The notes below the pieces were generated by a model. The model saw only the letters and a program-made list of their open reading frames with translations. It made no database searches and was not told the DNA's origin. 64,000 nucleotides of DNA from CAYMRL01 sp964473205 (GTDB taxonomy: Bacteria > Deinococcota > Deinococci > Deinococcales > Trueperaceae), in the NCBI GenBank assembly GCA_964473205.1, contig CAYYOK010000003.1, forward strand, positions 30,307-94,306, in the 5' to 3' direction. Shown piece by piece: positions 33,288 to 42,649 of this stretch. The number at the start of each line of letters is the position of its first letter. The stretch's first letter is position 1. A program made the position numbers and the translations under genes.

Positions 33288-34823
33288 CTAGGGAGCCTCG
33301 ATCTGGATCGTCTCGCCCCAGAAGTTGTTGTTCTGGCCGTGTGCCATGCCTGTCACAGGCCCGCGCCAAGCAACCGCGAAGGCTTGGTAGGACAACGGGA
33401 TGATCGGTAGGTCTTCCATCACCTGAGCGTGCGCTCGGTTGTAGAGGTCGGCTCGTACGATCAGGTCGTTGGTGCGGCGCGCCTCCAGGATGAGGTCGTC
33501 GATTACATCGTATGCCATGTAGTTGGATCCGCCTGGCGGTAGTGACGTGGACAGGAAGAGCGAGGTGAACAGCAGGTCTGGATCCGGCCGGCCGACGGAA
33601 GTCGTGTGCGCCTCGAACTCGAGGGCGTTCCGTCGGTCGAACGCAGACACGGCGTCTATCCCCTCTAGGGTCACCGTCAGTCCTATGTCTTGCCAGTTCG
33701 CGCCGACTAGCTCCGCGAGGATCGACTCGGGCGGTCGGGTCTGAAACATGATCGTGACGGGAAAACCATTCGGATAGCCGGCTTGGGCGAGCAGCTCTCG
33801 CGCCAGAGCCGGATCGTAGGCGTAGGTTGGAACCTCTCCACTATCCTCGAAGTACACGACATGGGCCGGGATCTCGAGGTTCGGGAGGGCTTGAGCGATC
33901 AGGTCCTTGTCGATCGCGTAGGCCAGCGCCTGCCTTACCAGCGGGTCGCGTGTCGGTTCGAAGTTGGGGCTGAACGCCACGTGACGCACCGACGATGGGA
34001 CACTGATCACCTCGACGGTCAGGTCGCTATCCGCCTGCAACGCTGCGATGGCCTCCGGATTGCCGCGCGTCCAGATGATCTGGAACTCGTTGCTCTGGAG
34101 AGCGGCGACCGCAACCTGCTCCTCGCCGATATGAGCGAAGGTCAGCTTGGCCACCTGCGGCGGGCCGCGGAAGTAGTCGTCGTTCGAGACGAGCACGATC
34201 TCATCCGCTGCCGTACGCTCCTGGAAGATGAACGCGCCGGTCCCGATGGGCGTCTCGTTGAACCTGTCGCCAAGGTCCTCGACCGCGGCTTTCGAGACGA
34301 TGATCCCCGGTCTGTACGCGACCACCGTCGCCATGAACGAGGCGCTGGGTTCCCTGAGCGTCAGCCGGAAGGTGTAGCGATCGAGCGCCTCGACGCTGAC
34401 GACATCGGACAGTTGCGAGTAGAAGGAGGTCGTCTCATCCGTCATCTGGCGTTCGAAGCTGAACACGACATCTTCCGACGTGACCTCACCATAGCCACCG
34501 TGGAACTGGACGCCCTGTCGCAGCACGAACGTGTACTCGAGGCCGTCATCGGAGATCTGCCAACTCTCGGCCAGATCCGCCTCGAGCTCCGCGCCGCCCG
34601 TCCCTGGGACCCATCGGACGAGCCAATTGTAGATGTTCGGATAGATGAACCAGTCTGTCGTGTACTGCCAGTATGCCGGGTCGAAGATCCCGCCAGGTCG
34701 TCCGAAGTGAAGCCTGACCGTCAGTTCGGGACGCGAGGAATCTTGCGCTGCCGCGACTGCCAGCGGCCCTCCTAGAAGGGCGAAGCAGATCAGCCACAGC
34801 CAAAATCTCTGATGCAGTCTCAT
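33288..34823 (-). CDS. ABC transporter family-5 solute-binding protein (SBP6)
   Basis: Protein of 511 aa, the shortest of the nine. AAGGAG lies 5 nt before the ATG. The signal peptide core is FWLWLICFALLGGPLAVAAA|Q. Main-subgroup features are GGIFDPAYWQYTTDWFIYPN, FHGGYGEVTSEDVVFSF and MAHGQNNNFWGETIQI. It follows SBP7 by 61 bp on the same strand, the only case here of two receptors in tandem. They probably share the promoter region near 36580 and end at the hairpin at 33220. Confidence 0.92.
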   Translation of the reverse strand: MRLHQRFWLWLICFALLGGPLAVAAAQDSSRPELTVRLHFGRPGGIFDPAYWQYTTDWFIYPNIYNWLVRWVPGTGGAELEADLAESWQISDDGLEYTFVLRQGVQFHGGYGEVTSEDVVFSFERQMTDETTSFYSQLSDVVSVEALDRYTFRLTLREPSASFMATVVAYRPGIIVSKAAVEDLGDRFNETPIGTGAFIFQERTAADEIVLVSNDDYFRGPPQVAKLTFAHIGEEQVAVAALQSNEFQIIWTRGNPEAIAALQADSDLTVEVISVPSSVRHVAFSPNFEPTRDPLVRQALAYAIDKDLIAQALPNLEIPAHVVYFEDSGEVPTYAYDPALARELLAQAGYPNGFPVTIMFQTRPPESILAELVGANWQDIGLTVTLEGIDAVSAFDRRNALEFEAHTTSVGRPDPDLLFTSLFLSTSLPPGGSNYMAYDVIDDLILEARRTNDLIVRADLYNRAHAQVMEDLPIIPLSYQAFAVAWRGPVTGMAHGQNNNFWGETIQIEAP

Positions 34824-34884
34824 GTGTTCTCCTTACGCTTGGAAGCGTGTGGGATCGATTCCGTGCTGGCTTACCGGCGTGCTG

Positions 34885-36465
34885 CTACCTGACCCTGATC
34901 GTCCCGCCCCAGAAGTTGTTCACGACTCCCGGGACTATGTCCACGATCGGATCGCGCCACGCAGCCGCGAAAGCTCGATAGACGAGGGGGATTATCGGCA
35001 AGTCGGTCATGATCTGCGTCTGTGCCTGACGGTAGAGGGCCGCGCGCAGATCAGGGTCGAGCTCGACCCGCGCCGCATCGATAAGCTCGTCGACAGCCGA
35101 ATACCCTATGTAATTCGATCCGCCCGGCGGTCTGCCGCTGTTCGAGTGGAACACGTTCGAGAACAGCAGGTCGGGATCGCCCGGCCGGGCCGTGGCGGAG
35201 AAGGTGATGTCGAAATCGCCGGTGTTGCGTCGGTCGAAGGCCGCGGTGAGCTCGGTGGGCTCCTCCACGACATCGAGTCCGATCGCTCTCCAGTTCTCGG
35301 CCATGATGGCTGCGAGCGTCGCCTCGGTGGCTGATGTCGCGTGCATGAGTCTGACCGTGAAGCCATTGGGATAGCCGGCTTCCTCTAGCAACCGAATCGC
35401 AGTTGCCGGATCGTACGGATAGGTCGGCACCTCATCCGGCGAAACGCCCCCGTACATCGTGTCAGGACGCGCGACGTAGGCCGCTTCGTCAAGGCCGGGA
35501 AGGGCTTGCATGAACAGGTCGCGGTTGAGGGCATGCGCCATCGCCCTTCTGACGAGCACGTTCTGAACCGGCTCGAAGAATGGGCTGAACTGCACCTGCA
35601 GGAGGTTGTCATACTGGATACGGCGTTCGACGCGAATCTCGGGGTTCTCCTGGAGTTGCTGCACCACCTCGGGATTGCCTCGCGTCTGGATGAAGTGAAG
35701 CTCGCCGCTCGCTAGTGCGGCCGCGACCACGGCCTCTTCGCCAACATGCACGAACCGGATCGAACCGGCCGCGGGAACACCCTCGAAGTAATCCATATGC
35801 GCTTCCACCACGACCTCGTCAGCCTGGTTGATGCCGCGCAAGACGTACGGGCCAGTGCCAACAGGAAGGTTCGTGAACTCGCTTCCGCGCTCCTCGACGG
35901 CTGCCTTCGAGACGATGAATCCAGGCCGATAGGCGACTACCATCGGTAGGAACGACGGCTGAGGCTCACGCAAGGTGATCCTGACCGTCAGGTCATCGAG
36001 GGCCGTCACGCTCTCCACGTTGCTGAGGTCCGTACCGAACGAAGCGTCCGGGTCATCGATCTGGCGCTGGTAGCTGAACACTACGTCTTCCGCCGTCAGC
36101 TCGCCATAGCCGTCGTGAAATTGGACCCCGCTTCTCAGATGGAAGGTGTACTCAAGACCATCGGCGGACAGCTCATAGCTCTCCGCCAGATCGGGTTCGA
36201 GCTCGCTGCCGCCGCTCCCTGGCACCCACCTGATCAGCCAGTTGAAGATCGAGGGGTAGATGAACCAATCGGAGGTGTACTGCCAGTATGCCGGGTCGTA
36301 GATGCCACCGGCCCTGCCGTAGTGGAGGCGGACCGCTAGATCCGGTCCGCTGCTCCCTCCGGAGCTTTGAGCGTGTGCCGACCGGAGGCCGGAAGGCGCT
36401 ACTTGCAAGAACAGCATTGCAAGCATCGTAAGGAGGCCGACTCTCAACCAGTGGCGTGCGTTCAA
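34885..36465 (-). CDS. ABC transporter family-5 solute-binding protein (SBP7)
   Basis: Protein of 526 aa from a TTG start supported by GAGGT about 5 nt upstream. The signal peptide is VGLLTMLAMLFLQVAPSGLRSAHA|Q. Main subgroup, with GGIYDPAYWQYTSDWFIYPS and FHDGYGELTAEDVVFSY, the latter having the Asp of ordinary DppA proteins (FHDG). The C-terminus ends NNFWGGTIRVR. It differs from SBP6 in the ligand-proximal lobes, so the tandem pair probably recognises different compounds. Confidence 0.92.
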   Translation of the reverse strand: MNARHWLRVGLLTMLAMLFLQVAPSGLRSAHAQSSGGSSGPDLAVRLHYGRAGGIYDPAYWQYTSDWFIYPSIFNWLIRWVPGSGGSELEPDLAESYELSADGLEYTFHLRSGVQFHDGYGELTAEDVVFSYQRQIDDPDASFGTDLSNVESVTALDDLTVRITLREPQPSFLPMVVAYRPGFIVSKAAVEERGSEFTNLPVGTGPYVLRGINQADEVVVEAHMDYFEGVPAAGSIRFVHVGEEAVVAAALASGELHFIQTRGNPEVVQQLQENPEIRVERRIQYDNLLQVQFSPFFEPVQNVLVRRAMAHALNRDLFMQALPGLDEAAYVARPDTMYGGVSPDEVPTYPYDPATAIRLLEEAGYPNGFTVRLMHATSATEATLAAIMAENWRAIGLDVVEEPTELTAAFDRRNTGDFDITFSATARPGDPDLLFSNVFHSNSGRPPGGSNYIGYSAVDELIDAARVELDPDLRAALYRQAQTQIMTDLPIIPLVYRAFAAAWRDPIVDIVPGVVNNFWGGTIRVR

Positions 36466-36579
36466 TCCGCACCTCGCTTCATATAAAGCTAGTGAGCACG
36501 TACAAGTGTCGGTGGTTCGACCAGCGTCAGCGAGCCTCCTCTCTTGGCACCGTTTCCCGTATGAGGGTCAAGAACTAGT

Positions 36580-36595
36580 GTATACCGTCGCATCC
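36580..36595. promoter_or_regulatory. Degenerate tandem GntR-type operator upstream of SBP7-SBP6
   Basis: GTATAC-CGTC-GCATCC, one perfect and one two-substitution half-site, 115 bp upstream of the SBP7 start. A weak -10 candidate (TATCGT, minus strand) lies about 18 nt before it. This is the weakest member of the set. Confidence 0.5.
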
Positions 36596-36708
36596 GGTGA
36601 GATGCGATTGTGAACGATAGGTAATTCTGCCAGCGCGGAAGCCGCTTGCGTGCAGATAAGCGCCGCTACAGGCCTGCCACACCTCGGAGGCCTACGACCG
36701 ACCAGCCC

Positions 36709-37602
36709 TTACTTGTTCTTAGTGGCCCGCATGGTCCTCGGGTCGATCGCGTCCCGCAGCCCATCACCGAAGAGATTGAGGCCGAGCACCATCAGGCCGA
36801 TCGCCAAACCACCCGATGTGATAACCCATGGGGCTGCCTGCATGTAGTTGCGTCCGTCGCTCACGATCCGACCCCAAGTAGGAGTTGGTGGTGGAACGCC
36901 GAGTCCCAGGAAGCCCAGGCTCGCTTCTACCAGCAGAGCGGTTCCAACGTAGAAGCTCAAGGCGACAGTGGTAGGGCCCAACGTGTTGCGAAAGATGTGC
37001 TTGAAGATTATGTGGTAGGTCCTGCCACCCAGCGCCTTGCCTGCTTCCACGTACTCCAGTTGCGCGACCTTGAGGACCTCGCCTCTGACCACGCGCGCCA
37101 CCCTGGGCCACACCGCCAACGCGATCGCGAAGATGAGGTTGGTCAGGCCCGGGCCCAGAGTCGCGATCATCACCAGAGCGAAGAGTTCCATCGGGAACGC
37201 CAGGAACGTGTCGATGGTGAACACGACCGCGCGGTCGACTCGGCCTTGGAGGTAGCCGGCCAGGACGCCCGCGAGATAGCCCACGACGCCGCCGACCACG
37301 ATGGCACCCACCGCGATGGCGATCGAGTAACGCGCTCCATAGAGGATGCGCGTGAAGATGTCCCGCCCGAGGTGGTCGGTTCCGAGGTAATGCTCGGCGC
37401 TGGGTGGCCGTAGGCGAGCCGCCGGCGCGATCTGATTCGGCTCATACGGCGTAAGCAGCGGACCTATCGTGGTGATCACCACGAAGAAGGCAAGAATCAC
37501 GACGCCGGCCACTAGGTTCCGGTGCCTCGCCGCGCGCAGAAGCCGGGTCGTCAGCGACAGGTTGGCGTCGCGAGATGGATCGGAAGTGGGAGCTGAGTCC
37601 AC
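36709..37602 (-). CDS. ABC dipeptide-type permease, DppC-like (pair 2)
   Basis: Protein of 297 aa. A 30-residue polar N-terminus precedes the first helix. The diagnostic motif YLGTDHLGRDIFTRILYGARYSI is near residue 75. The EAA loop is EYVEAGKALGGRTYHIIFKHIFRNTL, followed by GFLGLGVPPPTPTWGRIVSDGR and GDGLRDAIDPRTMRATKNK. GTG start with GAGGGG 7 nt upstream, 10 bp after the DppB stop. It is the last gene of the LLM1-SBP8-cysteine hydrolase-CMD-DppBC transcript. Confidence 0.92.
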   Translation of the reverse strand: MDSAPTSDPSRDANLSLTTRLLRAARHRNLVAGVVILAFFVVITTIGPLLTPYEPNQIAPAARLRPPSAEHYLGTDHLGRDIFTRILYGARYSIAIAVGAIVVGGVVGYLAGVLAGYLQGRVDRAVVFTIDTFLAFPMELFALVMIATLGPGLTNLIFAIALAVWPRVARVVRGEVLKVAQLEYVEAGKALGGRTYHIIFKHIFRNTLGPTTVALSFYVGTALLVEASLGFLGLGVPPPTPTWGRIVSDGRNYMQAAPWVITSGGLAIGLMVLGLNLFGDGLRDAIDPRTMRATKNK

Positions 37603-37612
37603 GATATACCCC

Positions 37613-38566
37613 TCAGGAGTACCTGATGCGCGGGTTCAGGATTCCGTAAGTGATGTCGACGAGCAGGTTGACGATGAAGACACCGGCGGCGAACACGAGC
37701 ACTCCCGCTTGAGTCATCACGTAGTCCCGTTGGGTGATCGACTCCACCAGCAGGCTTCCCATCCCGATTCGACCGAAGAGGATCTCGACGACGGCGGAAC
37801 CTCCCAGCGCTCGTCCGAGAGTCAAGCCAATGACGGTCACGACAGGGATGAGGGCATTGCGGATCGCGTGTTTGTAAGCCACCGAGAACTCGGTGACGCC
37901 CTTGCTCCTGGCCGTGCGAATGTAGTCCTCTCCCAGGACCTCGACCATCGCGCTGCGAGTCATCCTCACGATATAGGCGGCTTGAGATAGCCCGAGCGTT
38001 ATCGCGGGTAGAACCAGATGTTGAAGTCGGCTGCCCAGGGTAGGTGAGCCGACCCCGAGCACCGGGAACCACCGGAGCTCCACCGCGAAGACGCTGATCA
38101 GGATCAGGCCGAACCAGAAGTTAGGCATCGAGTACACGAACACTGAGGCACTGGAGCTCACGTAGTCGATTGCGCTGCCTCGCCTCGTCGCAGCCATGAT
38201 CCCTATGGGTATGCCGAAGATCACTGCGACGAGTATCGAAGCGAAAGCGAGCTGGATCGTGAAGGGAACCTGTTGCAGCACGATCGTAAGGGCGGGTCTG
38301 TTCTTGCTGAACGAGACGCCAAGATCCCCTGTCAACACCCGCTGCACGTAGCGAACGAATTGAACCGGAGCCGGTTGGTCTAGACCCAGCTCCCGCCTGA
38401 GATTCTGGACGAACTGCTCCGAAACCGCAGACTCGCCACCGAGTCGCGCCAGGTAGGCGCTGACCGGATCTCCTGGCGTGGCCCGGATGAGGATGAACGC
38501 GAGGACGAGGACGACGAACAGGAAAGGGATCGCGGAGAGTAGACGGCTGAGGATGTAGGAGGTCAT
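37613..38566 (-). CDS. ABC dipeptide-type permease, DppB-like (pair 2)
   Basis: Protein of 317 aa. N-terminal MTSYILSRLLSAIPFLFVVLV helix, then FILIRATPGDPVSAYLARLGG and about five more helices. EAA loop DYIRTARSKGVTEFSVAYKHAIRNAL. Ends ILNPRIRYS. Only about half the positions in the visible motifs match pair 1, so the two channels are old duplicates rather than recent copies. The neighbouring receptor on the same transcript is SBP8. Confidence 0.92.
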   Translation of the reverse strand: MTSYILSRLLSAIPFLFVVLVLAFILIRATPGDPVSAYLARLGGESAVSEQFVQNLRRELGLDQPAPVQFVRYVQRVLTGDLGVSFSKNRPALTIVLQQVPFTIQLAFASILVAVIFGIPIGIMAATRRGSAIDYVSSSASVFVYSMPNFWFGLILISVFAVELRWFPVLGVGSPTLGSRLQHLVLPAITLGLSQAAYIVRMTRSAMVEVLGEDYIRTARSKGVTEFSVAYKHAIRNALIPVVTVIGLTLGRALGGSAVVEILFGRIGMGSLLVESITQRDYVMTQAGVLVFAAGVFIVNLLVDITYGILNPRIRYS

Positions 38567-38634
38567 GTCAATCCATCCCTACATTGCGTCTGGCTGGAGG
38601 CAGGCTGCGGCGCATCAGATCTGGTAACCCGGAA

Positions 38635-39042
38635 TCAAGTCCCGGTCTTCTCCTTCAGATACTCTTCCGCCGCCTGCACCGCCCGCATACCGTGATGATA
38701 CGCAGGCATCCCGGCGAGCCACAGAACGATGCCGACGGCGTCATGAATCTCTTGCGGCGTCGCCCCGGCATCTACCGCGATGCGAGCGTGCCCGATCGCG
38801 TCCTTCTTCAGTGCCGACTCCACGGCGATGATGATGAGCTCTTGCACCTTCTTGCTGAGCGTTCCTTCGGGGGGCTCCTTCAACGTCGCCTTGCGAAGCA
38901 GAAAGAAGGCCTCGAGAGCATCCGGGTTGTACTGCTCGAGCGACGGGACGCTGATCGGCTCTTTGCCCATCGCGTCAACGAAGTAGCGTCGGATCTCCTC
39001 GCGACGTTCCTCCCAGGTCGAGTTCTTGTTGTCGTCAGCCAC
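38635..39042 (-). CDS. Carboxymuconolactone decarboxylase-fold protein (copy 2)
   Basis: Protein of 135 aa, strongly similar to copy 1 (LSKKVQELIIIAVESAL, DAIGHARIAVDAGATPQEI, AYHHGMRAV) and likewise without cysteines. I place the start at GTG 39042, where AAAGGA lies 7 nt upstream and the protein aligns with copy 1. The longer frame to 39126 would overlap the cysteine hydrolase extensively. With this start it overlaps the upstream gene by 8 bp, suggesting coupling with the hydrolase. Confidence 0.82.
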   Translation of the reverse strand: MADDNKNSTWEERREEIRRYFVDAMGKEPISVPSLEQYNPDALEAFFLLRKATLKEPPEGTLSKKVQELIIIAVESALKKDAIGHARIAVDAGATPQEIHDAVGIVLWLAGMPAYHHGMRAVQAAEEYLKEKTGT

Positions 39043-39760
39043 TGTAAGTCCTTTCAGAGCCGTCCTTCTCGGAGTCGAGACTTGTGAGATAGGCGAAGAC
39101 CTCGGAGAGCGGTACCACGTCGGCATACTTGGCGTTCAAGTCGAAAAGACTGAGGAGGCGGGACGCCTGACCGCGGTCGAAGGTTCCGTCCTCCACCACC
39201 GCGACATTGAAGTTCGCGGCCGCGGCGTCGACGGCGGTGGCACGGACGCAGCCGCTCAGCGTGCCTCCGGTAAGGACTACCGTATCTATCGAGAGCCCGT
39301 TGAGCACAGAAAGCAACGGTGTCTCCGCGAACGCTGACGCATGCGGCTTCTCGATCACGAGATCTCCCACCTGAGGCGCGATCTCGGCAACGATCTGCCT
39401 GCCTTGCTCTACCAGTTCTGGCGCCAGCTCCTCGCGTCGCTTGGGCAGCCGGCGGCGACTGCGAGCCGCACGTCCCACCGGGCCGCTCATGTTCGTGGTG
39501 TAGATGACGGGAACACGCTTATGTCGGGCCAGCTCCAGCAGGCTGGTGAGTCGATCGACCACTTCCCAGGCCTCCTCGCCGGTCGACTGGGGCCAAGAGG
39601 CTATCGATTCCAGAATCGGAGCGCGCAAGCCCACGAATGCGTAGTTCACGTCGATGACCAGCAAGGCAGGCCGAATGCCAAAACCGATCTTCTGTCCGTA
39701 GCCGGCTTCACCGAAGACGGCTCGGTCTCGTTCGGTCAATAGCTGATCCCAAGCTGGCAT
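39035..39760 (-). CDS. Isochorismatase-like cysteine hydrolase (copy 2)
   Basis: Protein of 241 aa with Asp in ALLVIDVNYAFVG, Lys in LVIEKPHASAF and Cys in GGTLSGCVRATAVDA. ATG 39760 follows GGGAGG at 4 nt and aligns with copy 1 (MPAWDQLLTERD versus MFGWETFLTERD). The longer frame to 39847 would add 29 low-complexity residues. It shares with copy 1 the N-terminal extension before the core sheet and is likely to hydrolyse a related amide. It sits between SBP8 and CMD copy 2 on one transcript. Confidence 0.88.
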   Translation of the reverse strand: MPAWDQLLTERDRAVFGEAGYGQKIGFGIRPALLVIDVNYAFVGLRAPILESIASWPQSTGEEAWEVVDRLTSLLELARHKRVPVIYTTNMSGPVGRAARSRRRLPKRREELAPELVEQGRQIVAEIAPQVGDLVIEKPHASAFAETPLLSVLNGLSIDTVVLTGGTLSGCVRATAVDAAAANFNVAVVEDGTFDRGQASRLLSLFDLNAKYADVVPLSEVFAYLTSLDSEKDGSERTYSG

Positions 39761-39886
39761 CTGGCCTCCCGGAGGACCGTCTGCGGTATGTCCGCTCGTG
39801 GTAGCTGCCGGACGTCCGCTCCCTGTGGTTCGGACGTCCGGTCTCATCGCGATCTGAAGTATCGGAGCTCCTAGGCCTCTCTGCCC

Positions 39887-41455
39887 TCAGTCACCCACTC
39901 CCTCTATGTCTATCGTCTCGCCCCAGAAGTTGTTGTTCAGTCCATGGGCCATGCCGAGTACCGGGGCGCGCCAGGCGGCCGTGAATGCCTGGTACGAGAG
40001 CGGGATGATCGGCAGGTCGTCCATCACGCGAGCGTGTGCTCGATCGTAGATCTGAGCTCTCGTTGCAAGGTCGCTCTCGCGCTGTCCCGCCAGGATCAGG
40101 TCATCTATCGCAGAGTACTGGAAGTAGTTCGAGCCGCCCGGAGGGACGGATGCCGAGCTGAACAAGTCGCTGAAGAGCAGGTCGGGATCGGCCGGCCGGC
40201 CGACTGACAAGATCGTAACGTCGAAGTCGAACGCGTTGCGGCGATCGAAAGCCGCTGTGGCCTCCATGCCTTGTAAGCTCACCGAGAGGCCGATCTCCTC
40301 CCAGGAGGTCCTCACGATCTCAGCGAGGATGTCCTCTGGCGACCGTGTCTGGAACATGATCGTGACGGCGAAGCCGTTCGGGTAGCCTGCCTCCGCCAAC
40401 AGCTCCCTCGCACGCTCGGGGTCATAAGGGTAGGTCGCAACCTCCCCCTCACCCGCCGCGTAGACCTTGTCAGCCGGAACTTCGAGACCCGGCAGAGCCT
40501 GACTGATGAACTCGCGGTTGATCGCGTGCGACAGCGCCTGACGTACCCTCACATCCTGAGTGGGTACGAAGGTGGGGCTCATCGCAACGTGTCTGACCGA
40601 GTCCGGCCTGAGGATCGTCTCGGTTTGGATCGCAGGATCGGCCTCCAGAGCGGCTGCAGCTTCCGGATTGCCGCGCGTCCATATGATCTGGAACTCGTTG
40701 CTTTGGATAGCTGCTACCGCCACCTGCTCTTCGCCGATGTGAGCGAAGGTCAGCGTGGCCACCTCGGGCGGTCCTCTGTAGTAGTCGTCGAAGGCGCGCA
40801 GCACTACCTCGTTGGCCGGAGTCAACGCGACGAACTCGTAAGGTCCCGTCCCGATCGGGGCCAACGAGAAGCCCTCTCCAAGCTCTTCGACAGCGGCCCT
40901 CGATACGATGATCCCTGGGCGATAGGCGACCGTGGTCGCGAGGAAGGCCGCGTCGGGACCGGCCAGCTCAAGCCGCACCGTGTAGCGGTCCAACGCTTCG
41001 ATGCTCACCACAGATTCCAAATTCGAGTGGAACGATGCGGTCTCGTCGTCGATCTGACGTTGATAGCTGAACACCACGTCGTCGGCGCTCAGCTCGCCGT
41101 AGCCGCCGTGGAACTGGACTCCCTCGCGGAGGTGGAACGTGTACACCGTTCCGTCGTCCGATACGTCCCAGCTTTCGGCCAGGTCGGGCTCGAGGCGGTA
41201 CCCGCCGGAACCCGGCACCCATCGAACGAGCCAGTTGTAGATGTTCGGATAGACGAACCAGTCGGACGTATAGCGCCAGTAGGCTGGATCGTAGATCCCC
41301 CCGGGCGTCGCAAACTGCAGACGCGCCCGGATGTCCGGCCTCGTGTCGACACCTTCTTGCGACGTTCCAAGAGGGGTCAGCAGGACCAATATGAGCGCAA
41401 TCAGTAACGGCCCTCGCATTGGCCACACGCGTCTAGGTTGCTGGCACTTGGACAT
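39887..41455 (-). CDS. ABC transporter family-5 solute-binding protein (SBP8)
   Basis: Protein of 522 aa. GAGGAG lies 6 nt before the ATG. The signal peptide core is GPLLIALILVLLTPLGTS. Main-subgroup motifs are GGIYDPAYWRYTSDWFVYPN, FHGGYGELSADDVVFSY and LGMAHGLNNNFWGETIDI. With a permease pair downstream on the same strand and separated only by the two small enzyme genes, this is the probable partner of DppBC pair 2. The upstream LLM oxidoreductase shares the transcript. Confidence 0.92.
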   Translation of the reverse strand: MSKCQQPRRVWPMRGPLLIALILVLLTPLGTSQEGVDTRPDIRARLQFATPGGIYDPAYWRYTSDWFVYPNIYNWLVRWVPGSGGYRLEPDLAESWDVSDDGTVYTFHLREGVQFHGGYGELSADDVVFSYQRQIDDETASFHSNLESVVSIEALDRYTVRLELAGPDAAFLATTVAYRPGIIVSRAAVEELGEGFSLAPIGTGPYEFVALTPANEVVLRAFDDYYRGPPEVATLTFAHIGEEQVAVAAIQSNEFQIIWTRGNPEAAAALEADPAIQTETILRPDSVRHVAMSPTFVPTQDVRVRQALSHAINREFISQALPGLEVPADKVYAAGEGEVATYPYDPERARELLAEAGYPNGFAVTIMFQTRSPEDILAEIVRTSWEEIGLSVSLQGMEATAAFDRRNAFDFDVTILSVGRPADPDLLFSDLFSSASVPPGGSNYFQYSAIDDLILAGQRESDLATRAQIYDRAHARVMDDLPIIPLSYQAFTAAWRAPVLGMAHGLNNNFWGETIDIEGVGD

Positions 41456-41538
41456 GAGCTGCTCCTCTCCTTCCTAATCGACCGCTAAGCGCCCGTCTGC
41501 CCGCTGAACCGCTTCGCGGGCGGTGCGATCGGTACGCT

Positions 41539-42537
41539 TCACAAATTCGGCACGACCTCTTCTGCGAACCTCCTGATGCCTGCCGGGCTGGCCCTCGTGA
41601 TGCTGATGGAGCGCGCCCCGAGATCGACGAAACGCCGCACGTGCTCAATGCACTGCTCGACGGTATCGATGCCGTTACCCATGCCGGCCAGAAGCCGTTC
41701 CCGCTCCGGCTGCGACATCTTGCGCTCGTTGGCAGCCGCCTCCATCCGAGCGCGAACCTCCTCGCGCTCACGTCCCCAGAACATCAGGTTGACGCCAGCC
41801 GAGAGCATGATCTCGCTGGGATCTCGCCCAATGTCGCGGCAATGCGAAGCGAGCACGTTCTTCTTGTGCTCGAAATAGCTGAACTCATCCATGCCGGCAC
41901 CGCTTCCGATCCCCGGTGCCGCGAAGTTCGCGCCGGTGGCGAACCGCGCTGCAATCCGCAGCGTCCGCTTCTCACCGCCGCCACCGATCCAGATCGGGGG
42001 GTGAGGCCGCTGCGCCGGTTTCGGCGCGCACATCGCTGAGCTCAGCGAGTAGTAGGTGCCCTCGAAGTCGGCCACGTCCTCGAGCCACAGCGCGCGGATG
42101 ACTTGCAAGGCCTCTTCCAGCCTATCCATGCGCTCTTTGGTCCCGGCCCAAGGAAGCCCGTACGCCTCGGCCTCCTCCTTCTTCCAACCTGCGCCGATGC
42201 CCAACTCGAAACGTCCGCCCGAGGCAGCGTCTAGCGTCGCCGCCATCTTGGCCAGCAGAGCGGGTGGACGGTACATGTTGCAGAGGACCGAGTTCTGGAA
42301 GCGCACGCGAGTGGTAACGGCCGCGAGCATCGAGAGCGTGGTCCAGGACTCGTAGAAGATGTTCCCCCGACCACGCATGAGGTGGTCGTCTAGCGACACG
42401 AAGTCGTACCCCAGGTCCTCGCTCAGCAGCGTCGTGCCGCGGATGACCTCGTAGCTGACCTCCTCGTGAACGTTGTAGTCCCAAAGGGGAAGCTGGACGC
42501 CGAAGCGAACACCAGCGAATCTAGCAGGCTTTTCCAT
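41539..42537 (-). CDS. LLM-class (luciferase-like) F420/FMN-dependent oxidoreductase (LLM1)
   Basis: Protein of 332 aa forming a TIM barrel. It starts GVRFGVQLPLWDYN, and the typical block TRVRFQNSVLCNMYRPPALL-AKMAATLDAASGGRFELGIGAGWKKEEAEAYG lies near residues 75-125. A second cofactor-region motif is PPIWIGGGGEKRTL near 180. This pattern occurs in both F420-dependent reductases and FMNH2-dependent monooxygenases, and the cofactor cannot be settled by eye. The ATG is preceded by a GAAGGGTCCTTC palindrome that could mask the ribosome-binding site. It is first gene of the transcript from the 42650 promoter. Confidence 0.87.
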   Translation of the reverse strand: MEKPARFAGVRFGVQLPLWDYNVHEEVSYEVIRGTTLLSEDLGYDFVSLDDHLMRGRGNIFYESWTTLSMLAAVTTRVRFQNSVLCNMYRPPALLAKMAATLDAASGGRFELGIGAGWKKEEAEAYGLPWAGTKERMDRLEEALQVIRALWLEDVADFEGTYYSLSSAMCAPKPAQRPHPPIWIGGGGEKRTLRIAARFATGANFAAPGIGSGAGMDEFSYFEHKKNVLASHCRDIGRDPSEIMLSAGVNLMFWGREREEVRARMEAAANERKMSQPERERLLAGMGNGIDTVEQCIEHVRRFVDLGARSISITRASPAGIRRFAEEVVPNL

Positions 42538-42619
42538 CTAGAAGGACCCTTCTCGCTGCGTCTGGATTCGTGGGAACAGCCTTCGTCGCCCTCGGGCAAC
42601 GCCAAGCTCGGAAGGCACT

Positions 42620-42635
42620 GTATACAGCCGGATAC
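42620..42635. promoter_or_regulatory. Tandem GntR-type operator for the LLM1-SBP8-DppBC operon
   Basis: GTATAC-AGCC-GGATAC, one substitution in the second half. It lies 14 nt downstream of the -10 of the minus-strand promoter. Confidence 0.8.
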
Positions 42636-42649
42636 GAAACAGTTGGGAG

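Noticed and set aside
41498..41520. Possible hairpin GCCCGC/GCGGGC between LLM1 and SBP8
   Set aside because: Stem of only 6 bp with an 11 nt loop in GC-rich DNA; too weak to call a terminator.
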